A stretch of 64,000 bases of DNA from Paraburkholderia silviterrae (GCF_004353915.1 NZ_SMRP01000007.1:80274-144273); one strand, 5' to 3'; shown: positions 1 through 9,497, numbered from the stretch's first letter. Notes: a model not told the origin generated them from the sequence alone. Made by a program: numbers and translations.

Positions 1-1
1 A

Positions 2-814
2 TACGGCACGCTAACCTTCGGCCGTCAATATGCGCCGCTCTACGACACGATGGGCGATATATTCGATCCGCTGACCGTAGGCAACTACTGGCAAGATAGC
101 TGGGTGTGGAATGGTATCGGGCCATACCTTACCATCAACAACTCGGTGAAGTACAACCTGACGTTCGACGGCTTGACCCTTGATGCCATATACGGCTTCG
201 GCAACCATGCCGGCGCGATGGGCCTCGACAGCACCTACGGCGTGGAACTGTCTTATGCGCATGGTCCCGCAACGCTCGGGGCAGGCTTCCAGCAGACTTC
301 GGTCTCATCCGCGAACGGCAGCCTCGTCAATGGCGCAAAGATCAATATGCTGCATCTCAGCGTGGCGTATCAGGTAACGTCTACCATTCGTCTGTTGGCC
401 GGCTGGCTACACTCGCAGGATCAGACCGGAACGACCGACGTCGACATGCAACAAGCGGGGGCGCCCAAGCTTCCCGGCAGCAGCCCGAACCGCATCGACG
501 ACGCGTTTTATGTAGGCGGAAACTGGCAGGCGACAAACCCACTGATGATTACGGTGGCCGGCTACTACGACCACGCGCGCAACGCGCAGCGACTCGATGG
601 AACGCTAGGTGTCGGCATCAACTATTCCGCTACGGTTCTTGCGGAGTATTCGTTCTCAAAGCACGCCGAAGTCTACGGCGCCGCAGACTTCGCGCGTGGC
701 AACGGAGCATTTTCCGCCGACTACCCCGGTTCAACCAACCAGGCCGGCATTGTTGATAGCGTGGGTCGCACCAACAATGTTGGGGTGGCAGTCGGCGTGC
801 GCAAGATTTTCTGA
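2..814 (+). CDS. Gram-negative porin, 5' end outside the window
   Basis: This is the C-terminal part of an outer-membrane general porin (16-stranded beta-barrel, passive diffusion of small solutes). The reading frame is open from base 2, and the residues before the first in-window ATG at 50 (YGTLTFGRQYAPL) match the strand-and-loop pattern of Burkholderia porins, so the true start and signal peptide lie upstream. Alternating aromatic and hydrophobic beta strands run to the end, and the protein closes with the C-terminal phenylalanine (VGVRKIF) that is the BAM-complex assembly signal. A complete second porin lies at 49528-50706. The substrate cannot be read from sequence. Confidence in the family is high. 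Confidence 0.93.
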   Translation, partial: YGTLTFGRQYAPLYDTMGDIFDPLTVGNYWQDSWVWNGIGPYLTINNSVKYNLTFDGLTLDAIYGFGNHAGAMGLDSTYGVELSYAHGPATLGAGFQQTSVSSANGSLVNGAKINMLHLSVAYQVTSTIRLLAGWLHSQDQTGTTDVDMQQAGAPKLPGSSPNRIDDAFYVGGNWQATNPLMITVAGYYDHARNAQRLDGTLGVGINYSATVLAEYSFSKHAEVYGAADFARGNGAFSADYPGSTNQAGIVDSVGRTNNVGVAVGVRKIF

Positions 815-864
815 TGGTGGATCGAGTGCGCTTCAAGTTGCGTCGAATGCGGCAGGGTTAGTCG

Positions 865-1812
865 CTATGCGGGTGCGCTCGCTTCGTCGAGCAACTTCAG
901 GTCGTCAGTTGAAAGCTCGAGCTGAGTTGCCTCGGCAAGGCTCGTCAACTGCTCGACCGAGGTCGCGCTGGCGATGGGCCCCGTCATGCCGGGCCGCGCC
1001 ATGATCCACGCAAGCGCCACGCTCGCGGGCACGGTTTCGTTTCGCTTTGCGACCTCCACGAGCGCGTCCACGATGCGCAATCCGCGGCTATTGAAATATT
1101 TGTCCAGCAGCGCGCTGCGCGAGCTCTTTGCGGCATCCGCCTTCGAGCGGTACTTGCCGCTCAGAAAGCCGCTTGCCAGGCTGAAATACGTCGCGACCGC
1201 CAACTTGTTTCCCACTGCGACCGGCTCCAGATCTCGCTCGTAACTTTCGCGATCGTACAGGTTGTATTCGGGCTGGAGGATCTGATACGCGGGCAGTCCC
1301 GATTCCGTCGAAACTTTCAGCGCTTCCGCAAGCCGTTTTCCTGTGTAGTTCGACGCTCCGATCACCCTCACCTTACCGGCTTTGATGAGCTTGGCATAGG
1401 CCCCTAGCGTTTCTTCGAATGAGGTCTTTGCGTCGTCGATGTGCGAGTAGTAAACGTCGATGTAATCCGTTTTTAGACGACGCAACGAATCATTAACGGC
1501 CGCTTCGATGTTGGCCGCCGACAAGCCCGGGTGTGCGTCCCACATACCGACCTTTGTTGCCAGCACGATCTTCTCGCGTTTGCCACCTTGCCTGAGCCAT
1601 TTTCCGATGATGGTCTCGGACTCACCGCCTTGATTGCCGTCGACCCAGTACGAGTAGTTGTCGGCGGTGTCGACAAAGTTCAAGCCGAGTTCGACAAATG
1701 CATCAAGAATCGAAAACGAGGTGCGCTCGTCGACCGTCCAACCAAAGACGTTGCCGCCGAAGACAAGCGGCGCCACCTGCAGGTCCGATGTTCCAATAGT
1801 ACGCTTTTGCAT
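865..1812 (-). CDS. Aldo/keto reductase
   Basis: A cytosolic NADPH-dependent oxidoreductase of the aldo/keto reductase superfamily (TIM barrel), about 315 residues. The start at 1812 was chosen because it is preceded by a strong CTGGAGG ribosome-binding site and gives the usual N-terminus (MQKRTIGTSDLQVAPL). A longer open frame to 1899 has no such support. The barrel motifs DTADNYSYW (catalytic Asp and Tyr region), IVLATKVG (catalytic Lys) and YIDVYYSHIDD (catalytic His) are all present. It is the last minus-strand gene after a LysR regulator and CoA-dependent catabolic genes, which suggests it reduces an aldehyde or ketone in the same pathway. The substrate is unknown. Confidence 0.9.
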   Translation of the reverse strand: MQKRTIGTSDLQVAPLVFGGNVFGWTVDERTSFSILDAFVELGLNFVDTADNYSYWVDGNQGGESETIIGKWLRQGGKREKIVLATKVGMWDAHPGLSAANIEAAVNDSLRRLKTDYIDVYYSHIDDAKTSFEETLGAYAKLIKAGKVRVIGASNYTGKRLAEALKVSTESGLPAYQILQPEYNLYDRESYERDLEPVAVGNKLAVATYFSLASGFLSGKYRSKADAAKSSRSALLDKYFNSRGLRIVDALVEVAKRNETVPASVALAWIMARPGMTGPIASATSVEQLTSLAEATQLELSTDDLKLLDEASAPA

Positions 1813-2018
1813 GTTTTCTACCTCCAGAAGCAGGGTGATACCAGTTAGGAAGTATAGGCGTGAATTTGTACCCCGCTTTGCTCGAATGGGAGAGCGCATG
1901 CCGGGAACAGTACTCGATCGTGCGATTCCTAAAAAATTGGATAAAATGTGGAACGGCTGTTTTGATCCGATGTGACATTAGCCGTCAGCAATCGCATATT
2001 GGTCGCCTAATTGACGTG

Positions 2019-3011
2019 TCAAGGTCGTATGAGGCTAAATCGCGCCGAACTAAATTGATCGCATACCGAGTCCACATTCAGATCCCGCACTAGTCGCAGA
2101 CCTTTCCACCTCTGCCCGGTAACCAGGCGCTGAACGACCTCCACCATCAGTCGCAGCACCAGAGCCGCTGCACCCGATAGCGGGACCTCCGAAAGCGCCG
2201 AAATATTGACCGTACGGCTAATGCCCGGGTCGAATGGGACGGCAACGGCCACGCCCTGATTGACGTGCCGCGCAAGCGCAGACCACGGAAGGATGGACTC
2301 GTATTGCCCGCTTGCGACAAGATCCACAATATTCGACAAGCTATCGACCTCAGCCGCAAATTTTATTTTGATGTTCCTTGCTGCGCATCTTTGCTCAAGG
2401 GTGGAACGGATAAAATGCGGTCGACAAGGCAGGATAAGGTTCGACTCCGCAAGATCTTCAAGCGCAGCTTCATGCTTCTTCGCATTGTTCGATGAGGCTG
2501 CACAGACCATGTAAAAGCTCTCCGCACCCACGTGGAAGTGCTTCAGTTCTTTATGTGGGCTGGCTTCGAACATGACCGCAAAGTCCAGGCGACTTGCCAG
2601 CAGTTCCTCGGCAAGCGATCTGTTCGGGCTGGCGCCGATACGCAGATGGATTCCCTGATAGCGCGCACGACACTCCTCTACCAAGGGTACGGAGAGTATT
2701 TCAGCGACGCTGCTCGGAAGGCCAACACTGACGACTCCCGTCGGCAACTCATGCTTGAAGTTCACTTCTTCCCGGGCCGTGTCGAACTGCTTGACAATGA
2801 CCTGAAGACGACCCGCTACGATCAAGCCAGCCTCGGTTGGACGAACGCCTTTAGAGGTTCGATGGAGCAGAACAGTGTTGAACTCGCTCTCCAGCGCCGC
2901 TATCTGCTGGCTCAAGGCTGACTGGGTCAGACCAACCTGTTCGGCTGCACGCGAAACGCTGCCCAGACTGATTACCCTCAGGAAGTTCTGAAAAATTCGC
3001 AGATCAATCAA
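2019..3011 (-). CDS. LysR-family transcriptional regulator
   Basis: A LysR-type regulator of 330 residues: N-terminal winged helix-turn-helix (about residues 3-62, with SVSRAAEQVGLTQSALSQQI) followed by the periplasmic-binding-like effector domain. The start codon is TTG at 3011. It is supported by AAGGAGCG about 10 bases upstream and by the typical LysR N-terminus MIDLRIFQNFLRV. The gene follows a CaiB-type CoA-transferase gene by 61 bp on the same strand, so it may be read through from the MFS-crotonase-CoA-transferase genes and regulate them. Its effector is not evident. Confidence 0.93.
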   Translation of the reverse strand: MIDLRIFQNFLRVISLGSVSRAAEQVGLTQSALSQQIAALESEFNTVLLHRTSKGVRPTEAGLIVAGRLQVIVKQFDTAREEVNFKHELPTGVVSVGLPSSVAEILSVPLVEECRARYQGIHLRIGASPNRSLAEELLASRLDFAVMFEASPHKELKHFHVGAESFYMVCAASSNNAKKHEAALEDLAESNLILPCRPHFIRSTLEQRCAARNIKIKFAAEVDSLSNIVDLVASGQYESILPWSALARHVNQGVAVAVPFDPGISRTVNISALSEVPLSGAAALVLRLMVEVVQRLVTGQRWKGLRLVRDLNVDSVCDQFSSARFSLIRP

Positions 3012-3072
3012 CTACGTCGCTCCTTAACCCGCCTTGCTCCATCGAACAGCGTCGGCTTCGTCCCATAACAGC

Positions 3073-4311
3073 CTATTGCGACGCTTCTTCCGCCTGCACA
3101 GCCTCACTCTCAAAGCAAACGCGCTCCGCCATCAGAGCATCGATCGCCTCGACATCCAAACCACGTTCACCGAGGATTTCGCGCGTGTGCTCGCCCACCT
3201 TCGGTGCGCGTGAAATTGCCGGCGAATTCTTGCCATTGAAATGAATTGGAAACCCGATGGTCTTCAGCATCCCTCCTTCCGCGGCCTCAGCGTCAATCAC
3301 CATCCCAATGGCATGGGTCTGCGGATGATCCAGCGCCTCGCCTACTGACTGGACAGAGCTGGCAGGCACGCCAGCAGCCGTGAATAGCTGCTCCCAGTCC
3401 GCGCGGGACTTCTGCTTCAAGGCGCCATCCATAAGAGCAGCCAGTGCTTGCCTGTTCTCCAGTCGATCCTTCGCGCTCGCAAAACGTGGGTCTTGCGACC
3501 ATTCGGGATGTCCGACGATGCTCGCAATCCGCTGCCAGATCGAGTCGTTACCTCCACCTAGGGCCAGTTCGCCGTCAGCGCACGTATAAGTCTGGTATGG
3601 CGCAATCACCGGATGCGCCGTTCCCAATCTGGTCGGCACAGCGCCGCCTCCGAAGTGCATCGCTGCGTACCAGTAAAGATATTGTGTCGAGGCCTGTAAC
3701 AGGGAGGTCTGGACCCACTGACCGGTACCGCTGCGGAGTCGATGAATATACGCAGACAGCGTACCGAGGCACGCCAGAATGCCTGCGTTCACGTCAGCGA
3801 GAGGAACACCGGGCTTAACCGGCCGGCGATCGGCCTCACCTGTGACATGGATTAGCCCGCTGAACGCTTGCAACACCAGATCGAACCCGCCGCGATCGGC
3901 CAACGGCCCCTGGCTCCCGAAGCCATTGATCGAGACGTAGATCAGCGCCGGATTCACAGCCAGCATATCGTCCGGGCCCAGACCCAATCTTTGCATCGTC
4001 CCCGGGCGAAAATTTTCGGTCACGACATCGGCATCTCTGACCATTTCGAGCAGGAGCGCCTTGCCTCGCTCCGTTCGGATATCCAGTGCGATGGACTTCT
4101 TCCCTCGATTAATCGTCTGAAAGGAGCGCGAGACCTCGCCTTGAGCACCGGAATTGTTGTACGCTCGAGCGTCGTCGCCCTTTGGAAACTTCTCGACCTT
4201 GATCACCTCTGCCCCAAGGTCTGCGAGCATCAGTCCGCAAATTGGCCCGGCCATGATCTGCGAAAGCTCGAGTACCTTGACGCCCTTTAGTGGCTGTTGT
4301 GCAAGATCCAT
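3073..4311 (-). CDS. CaiB/BaiF family CoA-transferase
   Basis: A class III CoA-transferase (formyl-CoA, carnitine or succinyl-CoA transferase type), 412 residues, moving CoA between carboxylic acids through aspartyl anhydride and thioester intermediates. The N-terminal hallmark VLELSQIMAGPICGLMLADL is present, and the nucleophilic aspartate is the D in PLADVNAG (about D173). ATG at 4311 is preferred over the TTG at 4317. It lies 2 bp after the TGA of the upstream crotonase gene, a tight coupling that implies one transcript and probably one pathway. With the MFS transporter upstream, this looks like uptake and CoA activation of an organic acid. The acid is not identifiable. Confidence 0.92.
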   Translation of the reverse strand: MDLAQQPLKGVKVLELSQIMAGPICGLMLADLGAEVIKVEKFPKGDDARAYNNSGAQGEVSRSFQTINRGKKSIALDIRTERGKALLLEMVRDADVVTENFRPGTMQRLGLGPDDMLAVNPALIYVSINGFGSQGPLADRGGFDLVLQAFSGLIHVTGEADRRPVKPGVPLADVNAGILACLGTLSAYIHRLRSGTGQWVQTSLLQASTQYLYWYAAMHFGGGAVPTRLGTAHPVIAPYQTYTCADGELALGGGNDSIWQRIASIVGHPEWSQDPRFASAKDRLENRQALAALMDGALKQKSRADWEQLFTAAGVPASSVQSVGEALDHPQTHAIGMVIDAEAAEGGMLKTIGFPIHFNGKNSPAISRAPKVGEHTREILGERGLDVEAIDALMAERVCFESEAVQAEEASQ

Positions 4312-4313
4312 CG

Positions 4314-5102
4314 TCAAGCTCCCTGAAACTGCGGTTTGCGCTTTTCGCCCCAGGCCTGCAGCCCTTCCTTTAGATCTGCGCTTTGGAGACTGCGAACGAA
4401 ACCTTCTCGGGCATACACTTCGTCGTACTCTTGCCGGGCCACCTGGTTCAGAACCTGTTTCATTCGTTGCTGAACCGTGGGGGCTTGCGCCAGCAGCCGT
4501 TGCACAAATGCATCGACAGCGGGCCCCAACCGGTCTGCGTCGTGCACCTCGTCGAGATAACCAATGCGGAGCATCTCCTCATATCCGATCGTACTCGAAC
4601 TCAGGAAAAGCTTTTTCGCAGGCCCAAGGCCCAGACGACTTACCCAACGCCGCAGCCCGTGGGGGTAATAGTGGAGGCCGAGTCGCGCCGCCGGCATGAA
4701 CATCTGAACACCCGTTCGACCGAAACGAAAATCGCATGCCAAGGTCAGGTCCGTCGAACCGCCATAGACCGGTCCGGTGACCTTCGCGATGGTGATGGGG
4801 CGCAAATTCTCGAGGCGATCAGTCAAGACTTCGAAATCCCGCGCGCCTTGGTCAGACTCCGAAAGAATCCCAAGATGAAATCCTGAGCTGAAAGACTTTT
4901 CATTGCCTGAGAACACCAGAATCTTGACAGTGGGATCCGCCTCGATCTGGTCGAAGTGAACATGAAGCGCCTGGATATCGTCGGGGTGAACGCGATTATG
5001 GACACTTGGCCGATTGAATGTAATGTCAGCTCTCGCCCCGACAACCTTCAAAAGCGGAGTCGTTTCAATGTCTTGAAGGCCAGTTTGCGTCAAATCAGTC
5101 AT
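4314..5102 (-). CDS. Enoyl-CoA hydratase/isomerase family protein (crotonase fold)
   Basis: A 262-residue crotonase-superfamily enzyme acting on a CoA thioester. The first oxyanion-hole region appears as SFSSGFHLGIL and the second as GPVYGGSTDLTLACDFRF. The glutamates typical of classical enoyl-CoA hydratases are not clearly placed after the second motif (the FMPAARLGLHYYP stretch), so isomerase, dehalogenase or decarboxylase activity is as likely as hydration. The start at 5102 follows GGAGAATTCC. It lies 24 bp after the MFS gene and 2 bp before the CoA-transferase, so the three are very probably an operon. Confidence 0.88.
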   Translation of the reverse strand: MTDLTQTGLQDIETTPLLKVVGARADITFNRPSVHNRVHPDDIQALHVHFDQIEADPTVKILVFSGNEKSFSSGFHLGILSESDQGARDFEVLTDRLENLRPITIAKVTGPVYGGSTDLTLACDFRFGRTGVQMFMPAARLGLHYYPHGLRRWVSRLGLGPAKKLFLSSSTIGYEEMLRIGYLDEVHDADRLGPAVDAFVQRLLAQAPTVQQRMKQVLNQVARQEYDEVYAREGFVRSLQSADLKEGLQAWGEKRKPQFQGA

Positions 5103-5126
5103 GGAATTCTCCTATAACGGTAGCTT

Positions 5127-6437
5127 CTATGTGTTGGCCGACATCGGCAGAGTGTCCGCTGCCCCGTCGTTCGGTAGCGGCTGCTGTTGCGCCGAAGTCA
5201 GTTTCAGGCGTAATGTGATCAAGGCCCCCACCAGCAGAATGCCGATGGTGATGTAGAAAGGAACCATCCAGCTTTTCGTCTCATCGAGCACGAAACCGAA
5301 CAGGAAAGGGGAAATAATGCCCGCTATGCCACCGCCAGCGTTCATGATTCCACTTGCGGTTCCCGATGATTCGGGTGCGATGTCCATTGGCAAAGACCAT
5401 GCCGGAGCAACCGTCAGTTCCAGCAGGAATAACCCGATTGCGAGACAAAGCGCGGCGGAATTGACGCCCCGGAAAAACATCAGTCCGCTCAAGCAGGCAG
5501 CCGAACCGAGCATGCTGAACACGATCAGCGCTTTGCGAGCGAACGCCAGATTCCTTGACTTCCTGTACAAGCGGTCGGTCAACAGGCCTCCTATGAGATC
5601 GCCCGCGACGCCGGCCATCAGCACGCCAGCCGAGTAAGCGGCGGCTGTCTCCAGGTTGAGGGAAAAAGCCTCCTTCATCATCGACGGAATCCACGAGAGA
5701 TACATCCAGATGCACCATGCGTAACAGAAGTACAACGCGGCAACAGGAAGCATCTTGAAGATCAGATTTCGCCATGCTTTAGGGTTCATCTTGCCGTTCG
5801 AGCGCGAGGCTCCAGGCGTCATGGATTCCGTTCCAGTTGTGTCGGATTTGATGGGGGTACCGTCCCGGTAAAGGACGACCCACGCCACGCTCCATGTAAT
5901 ACTGAGAACACCTAGTACATAGAACGGCTCGCGCCATGAGCCCATCGCCATCAAGGCGACAACCAGAGGCGGCGCAATGCCTGTCCCGAAACGCGAAGCC
6001 GCGTGAGTCAGCCCTTGCGCGAAACCCCATCTCGAAGCGGGAATCCATTGTCGGATCGCTCGCGTTGCCGCCGGGAATGTTGCACCCTCCCCGATGCCGA
6101 GCATCAAACGCGCCAAGCCCAGGGACACAAATCCGCCAACTAATCCGGTCATGAAAGTGGAGATCGACCAGATCGCACCAAAGAGAAAAAGTGTCTTTCG
6201 TGCGCCGTATTTGTCGGCCATCCAACCGCCCACAATTTGAAACGCGGTGTAGCTGTAGCCGAAGCACGCAAAAATAAAGCCGAGTTGAGTGTTACTCAGC
6301 TGGAACGCCACCTTGATTACCGGTGCGGCGGTACTCAGATTTACTCGATCTATATAGGTAATAAGGTAAGCAAGGCACAACATGCAAAGGACTATCGTCG
6401 AACCAAGGCCTTTCCGCTTAACTATGTCAATAGCCAT
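5127..6437 (-). CDS. MFS transporter, anion:cation symporter type
   Basis: A 436-residue major facilitator permease with about 12 membrane helices. It resembles the anion:cation symporter family (glucarate, galactonate, phthalate and 4-hydroxyphenylacetate transporters). The first helix carries the YLITYIDRVNLSTAAP signature of that family, and the loop 2-3 motif appears as GGWMADKYGARK. ATG at 6437 has ATGGAGAC eight bases upstream. It heads the minus-strand set of crotonase and CoA-transferase genes, so it most likely imports the carboxylate that they process. The substrate is inferred only from family and context. Confidence 0.9.
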   Translation of the reverse strand: MAIDIVKRKGLGSTIVLCMLCLAYLITYIDRVNLSTAAPVIKVAFQLSNTQLGFIFACFGYSYTAFQIVGGWMADKYGARKTLFLFGAIWSISTFMTGLVGGFVSLGLARLMLGIGEGATFPAATRAIRQWIPASRWGFAQGLTHAASRFGTGIAPPLVVALMAMGSWREPFYVLGVLSITWSVAWVVLYRDGTPIKSDTTGTESMTPGASRSNGKMNPKAWRNLIFKMLPVAALYFCYAWCIWMYLSWIPSMMKEAFSLNLETAAAYSAGVLMAGVAGDLIGGLLTDRLYRKSRNLAFARKALIVFSMLGSAACLSGLMFFRGVNSAALCLAIGLFLLELTVAPAWSLPMDIAPESSGTASGIMNAGGGIAGIISPFLFGFVLDETKSWMVPFYITIGILLVGALITLRLKLTSAQQQPLPNDGAADTLPMSANT

Positions 6438-6686
6438 GCTTTGTCTCCATATAGATATCGGTGTGGCTCATTAACGGCCCCATCCATCTCTTCACGTACA
6501 AGCCGATCCTACTTCCCCGTCGGCTATTAATCCAATTGATAGTTCTTTTTGATCAAGTAGCGTTTCTTATGGCTGAAACATGAAGTGCGCTCCGTCCGGA
6601 GCGCACGCTGCGACGATATTGAAGGGGGGGGGCTCTCTGGTCGGAAGGCACTTGACAAGCCATTCGACAAAGCGGTTCTCCACCCA

Positions 6687-6998
6687 TTACGAACGGCTGT
6701 ACATTGCGTTCCAATCAGACTGCGAGATCGTCGGACGCCCCGAGTCCAACGCACCCGTCGCGGTGCCGCCATATCCACCCGTATTGCCGTTCTTCGCCGC
6801 GATCCTCGATTCGGCGGCTTGAATCGGTGCTGGATATCGCGTTTGGTCGCCATCGCCAACGTGATAGCCGTTACTCTCGAGTTGAATCAGTTCAGCCCGC
6901 ACCTGTGCTCGGGTAATAGTTGTATCGGTTTGGGCGAAGGACGCCGCCGGTGCGATGAGTGCAGCAGCAATTGCAATGGATTGGATCAGGGATTTCAT
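6687..6998 (-). CDS. DUF4148-type small exported protein
   Basis: A 103-residue exported protein. ATG at 6998 is preferred over an upstream ATG at 7013 because GGAGGT precedes it and the signal peptide then begins normally (MKSLIQSIAIAAALIAPAASFAQ). The mature part carries the DUF4148 pattern TRAQVRAELIQLESNGY followed by a short segment ending YPAPIQAAESR. The family is abundant in Burkholderia and has no established function. Related proteins or remnants occur at 14104-14301, 26966-27154 and 54005-54334. Confidence 0.85.
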   Translation of the reverse strand: MKSLIQSIAIAAALIAPAASFAQTDTTITRAQVRAELIQLESNGYHVGDGDQTRYPAPIQAAESRIAAKNGNTGGYGGTATGALDSGRPTISQSDWNAMYSRS

Positions 6999-7013
6999 GA
7001 TTAATACCTCCAT

Positions 7014-7392
7014 AGATTTTCGTTAATCGGTGAGACGTCATGTCTACAACCGATGATTCAAGTCTACAGCGATCTACTCATGCAATTAATCCCCGAAAAT
7101 CCGAAAACATATTCTTCTTTTTACATTGAATTTCTGAAATTTCAGCTCACGAAATGCGAACCGTGACACCCATGCCGGGATGTTCTCTCGTGGTATGTAC
7201 GGACCATCATTCATCCCGTTGCAATAGAAGGAAGCTTTATGCGATTGCGGTTGAATCGGGTAGGATTTGTAGCATGTTGTAAAGTTATTCCGATACGTGG
7301 CTGTATCAATCGCGGGCGATGGAACACGCTAGCCTGACGAGCCACATGCGCGACTGGAACAGCCACGCATGTGGAGAGAGATAAGGCGCAAG
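7014..7392. other. Intergenic region, 379 bp, no gene seen
   Basis: This AT-richer stretch lies upstream of the minus-strand DUF4148 gene and downstream of the minus-strand ABM gene that ends at 7393. I see no convincing coding frame, tRNA or hairpin terminator. It probably contains the DUF4148 promoter, but I cannot pick -35 and -10 boxes with confidence. Confidence 0.4.
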
Positions 7393-7680
7393 TCAGACAA
7401 TCTTGACGAGGTGCGTCACTTGAAGCGTGGCACGTGTCGCCAGTACACCGGCAAGTCTTTTGAATGCCGGGCTATCATCATGTTGCCGAAACGCGGCTTC
7501 GTCGCTCCAGCGTTCGAGCATGACAAAGCGATGCGATGCCGTTGCGTCGCGGTGCAGCTCATATTGCTCACAGCCGGGCTCTTTGCGCACCTCGGGCACC
7601 GCCTCCTCGAGCGCCTGGGAAACGGTGCCAGCGTGTTCGGGAACTGCCTCGATTACAGCGACGATGATCTGCTTGCTCAT
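7393..7680 (-). CDS. ABM-family (putative quinol) monooxygenase
   Basis: A 95-residue protein with the dimeric alpha/beta-barrel fold of antibiotic biosynthesis monooxygenases (YgiN-like). Characteristic pieces are KEPGCEQYELHRD and FVMLERWSDEAAFRQHDDSPAF. Such proteins act on quinols or other phenolics without a cofactor, or serve as ring-cleavage helpers. The gene follows a nitroreductase gene by 27 bp on the same strand, and a quinone oxidoreductase and a second small ABM-like protein lie further upstream. Together these suggest a quinone or electrophile detoxification cluster. Confidence 0.85.
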   Translation of the reverse strand: MSKQIIVAVIEAVPEHAGTVSQALEEAVPEVRKEPGCEQYELHRDATASHRFVMLERWSDEAAFRQHDDSPAFKRLAGVLATRATLQVTHLVKIV

Positions 7681-7707
7681 GATCTCTCCTTCACTCGGGA
7701 ATGGCCG

Positions 7708-8361
7708 TCAGATATCCGTAAAGATCGCCTTGGCCGGCAGCCGCGATTTGGGCAACGTCCGGTTGAAGTCGGCCTCTGCACTATGGCCAAGCGCCACCAG
7801 AACGACGCTCGAAAACCCGTGCTCGCGCAGACCGAGTTCGCGGTCCAGCACCTGGGCGTCGAATCCCTCCATCGGGCATGCGTCGATCTCGAGGGTAGCC
7901 GCACCGAGCAGCAGCGTTCCCAGCGCCAGATAGACCTGCTTCTCCATCCAGTGCTGTGCGTCCTTCAGGTCGTATCGATGCGTGTTCACGAAGGATTGAC
8001 GCGAATTCTGTTGCGACTTGCGCGCATCCGGAATGATGAAGCGCTCATCCCGCTCTTCCTGCTCGAGCACAGCCTCCAGGTGGGCGGACGTCATCTGCTC
8101 CCGCGCGCACAGCACGATTACGTGCGACGCATCGAGGATCTTGGGCTTGTTGTAGGCATAGCGTCCTTCGGCTGCGGCTGCAATCCGCGCCTTGCCCTCG
8201 GGACTCGACGCAATGACGAAGTGCCACGGCTGCGAATTCACCGAGGACGGGCTGAACCGAATCAGTTCTCGCAGTTGATCGATCTTCTCTTGAGGAATGG
8301 TTCGGGTCGAGTCGAATGCCTTAGTAGTACGACGCGTTTTGGCGAAGTGTGTGATATTCAC
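7708..8361 (-). CDS. nfsB: NAD(P)H nitroreductase, NfsB type
   Basis: A 217-residue FMN-dependent, oxygen-insensitive nitroreductase, matching the length of E. coli NfsB. The N-terminus carries RRTTKAFDSTRTIP, the FMN-binding region RFSPSSVNSQPWHFVIAS is conserved, and the C-terminal ALGHSAEADFNR segment fits the family. It reduces nitroaromatics and quinones by two-electron steps. It sits between the quinone oxidoreductase gene (80 bp upstream) and the ABM monooxygenase gene, all on the minus strand, which fits a shared redox-stress role. Confidence 0.9.
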   Translation of the reverse strand: MNITHFAKTRRTTKAFDSTRTIPQEKIDQLRELIRFSPSSVNSQPWHFVIASSPEGKARIAAAAEGRYAYNKPKILDASHVIVLCAREQMTSAHLEAVLEQEERDERFIIPDARKSQQNSRQSFVNTHRYDLKDAQHWMEKQVYLALGTLLLGAATLEIDACPMEGFDAQVLDRELGLREHGFSSVVLVALGHSAEADFNRTLPKSRLPAKAIFTDI

Positions 8362-8440
8362 GATGGTTTCCTTGACACTTGAGGGGAGCGCGGCGGCCTA
8401 TGCCGGCACCCCTCGTTCGATAAATAACGGACGCCGTTGC

Positions 8441-9454
8441 TCAGAAGCCTTCGAGCACCAGCTTGCCGCGCGCCCGGTTGGTTTCCAGCAGCTCGTGAGC
8501 ACGGCGCAGATTGGCAGCATTAATGGTGCCAAAGCTCTCGTTGAGCGTCGTGCGCAACACGCCCTCGTCGATGAGCTCGGCCACGCGATCGAGCAGTTCG
8601 TGCTGGCGAATCTGGTCCTTCGTGGAGAACATCGAGCGCGTGTACATGAACTCCCAGTGCAGCGCGATGCTCTTCATCTTGAGCTTGCGGAAATCGAAGA
8701 TCTCGGGGTCGTCGATAAGCGCCAGGTGACCCTGCGGATTGAACGACGCCACGATCTCGTCGAAGTGGTGATCAGTCTGGTTCAGGCTCGCGACGTAGTC
8801 CACGCCTTCGAAACCAATCCGCTTCAGCTCCTGCGAAAGCGGCTTCGAATGGTCGATCACATGATGCGCGCCCAGGTCCGCAACCCACTTCGCGGTCTCG
8901 GGCCGCGACGCCGTGCCGATCACGGTCACGCCGGTCAGCTTGCGTGCGAGTTGCACGAGGATCGAACCCACACCGCCAGCCGCCCCGATGACGAGCAGCG
9001 TCTCGTCCGAGCGCGTCGTGCCCTGCGGTACCTTGAGGCGATCGAACAATATCTCCCACGCCGTGATGGTCGTGAGCGGCAGCGCAGCCGCTTCAGCATA
9101 GTTCAGCGTTTTCGGCATGTGGCCCACGATGCGCTCGTCAACGACATGCAACTCGCTGTTCGTGCCCGGCCGCACCAGCGATCCAGCGTACCAGACACGG
9201 TCGCCGGGTCTGAACAGCGTGACGTCCTTGCCGACCGCGCGCACGACGCCACTTGCGTCCCAGCCGATCACCTTCGGCTGCCCTCCTTCCGGCGCCATGG
9301 CCGCGCGTACCTTGACGTCGACGGGGTTGACCGACACCGCATGCACTTCGACCAGCAGGTCGTGCGGACCGGGCTCCGGCTCAGGCAGTTCGATGTCGAT
9401 CAGCGATTCCGGGTCGCCAATGGGGAGATTGCGGTAGTAACCAATAGCCTTCAT
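8441..9454 (-). CDS. Zinc-type alcohol dehydrogenase-like quinone oxidoreductase
   Basis: A 337-residue medium-chain dehydrogenase/reductase. The N-terminal GroES-like domain contains VSVNPVDVKVRAA and GWDASGVVRAVG, and the Rossmann nucleotide motif is VIGAAGGVGSILVQLA. The cysteine and histidine ligands of true zinc alcohol dehydrogenases are missing, so an NADPH quinone oxidoreductase (QorB or zeta-crystallin-like) is more likely than a zinc enzyme despite the family name. ATG at 9454 follows TGGAGGTATC. It leads a minus-strand cluster with the nitroreductase and ABM genes. Confidence 0.9.
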   Translation of the reverse strand: MKAIGYYRNLPIGDPESLIDIELPEPEPGPHDLLVEVHAVSVNPVDVKVRAAMAPEGGQPKVIGWDASGVVRAVGKDVTLFRPGDRVWYAGSLVRPGTNSELHVVDERIVGHMPKTLNYAEAAALPLTTITAWEILFDRLKVPQGTTRSDETLLVIGAAGGVGSILVQLARKLTGVTVIGTASRPETAKWVADLGAHHVIDHSKPLSQELKRIGFEGVDYVASLNQTDHHFDEIVASFNPQGHLALIDDPEIFDFRKLKMKSIALHWEFMYTRSMFSTKDQIRQHELLDRVAELIDEGVLRTTLNESFGTINAANLRRAHELLETNRARGKLVLEGF

Positions 9455-9497
9455 TTTTGATACCTCCAGTTATAGATAAGCGAGGAAACCACCCGCT

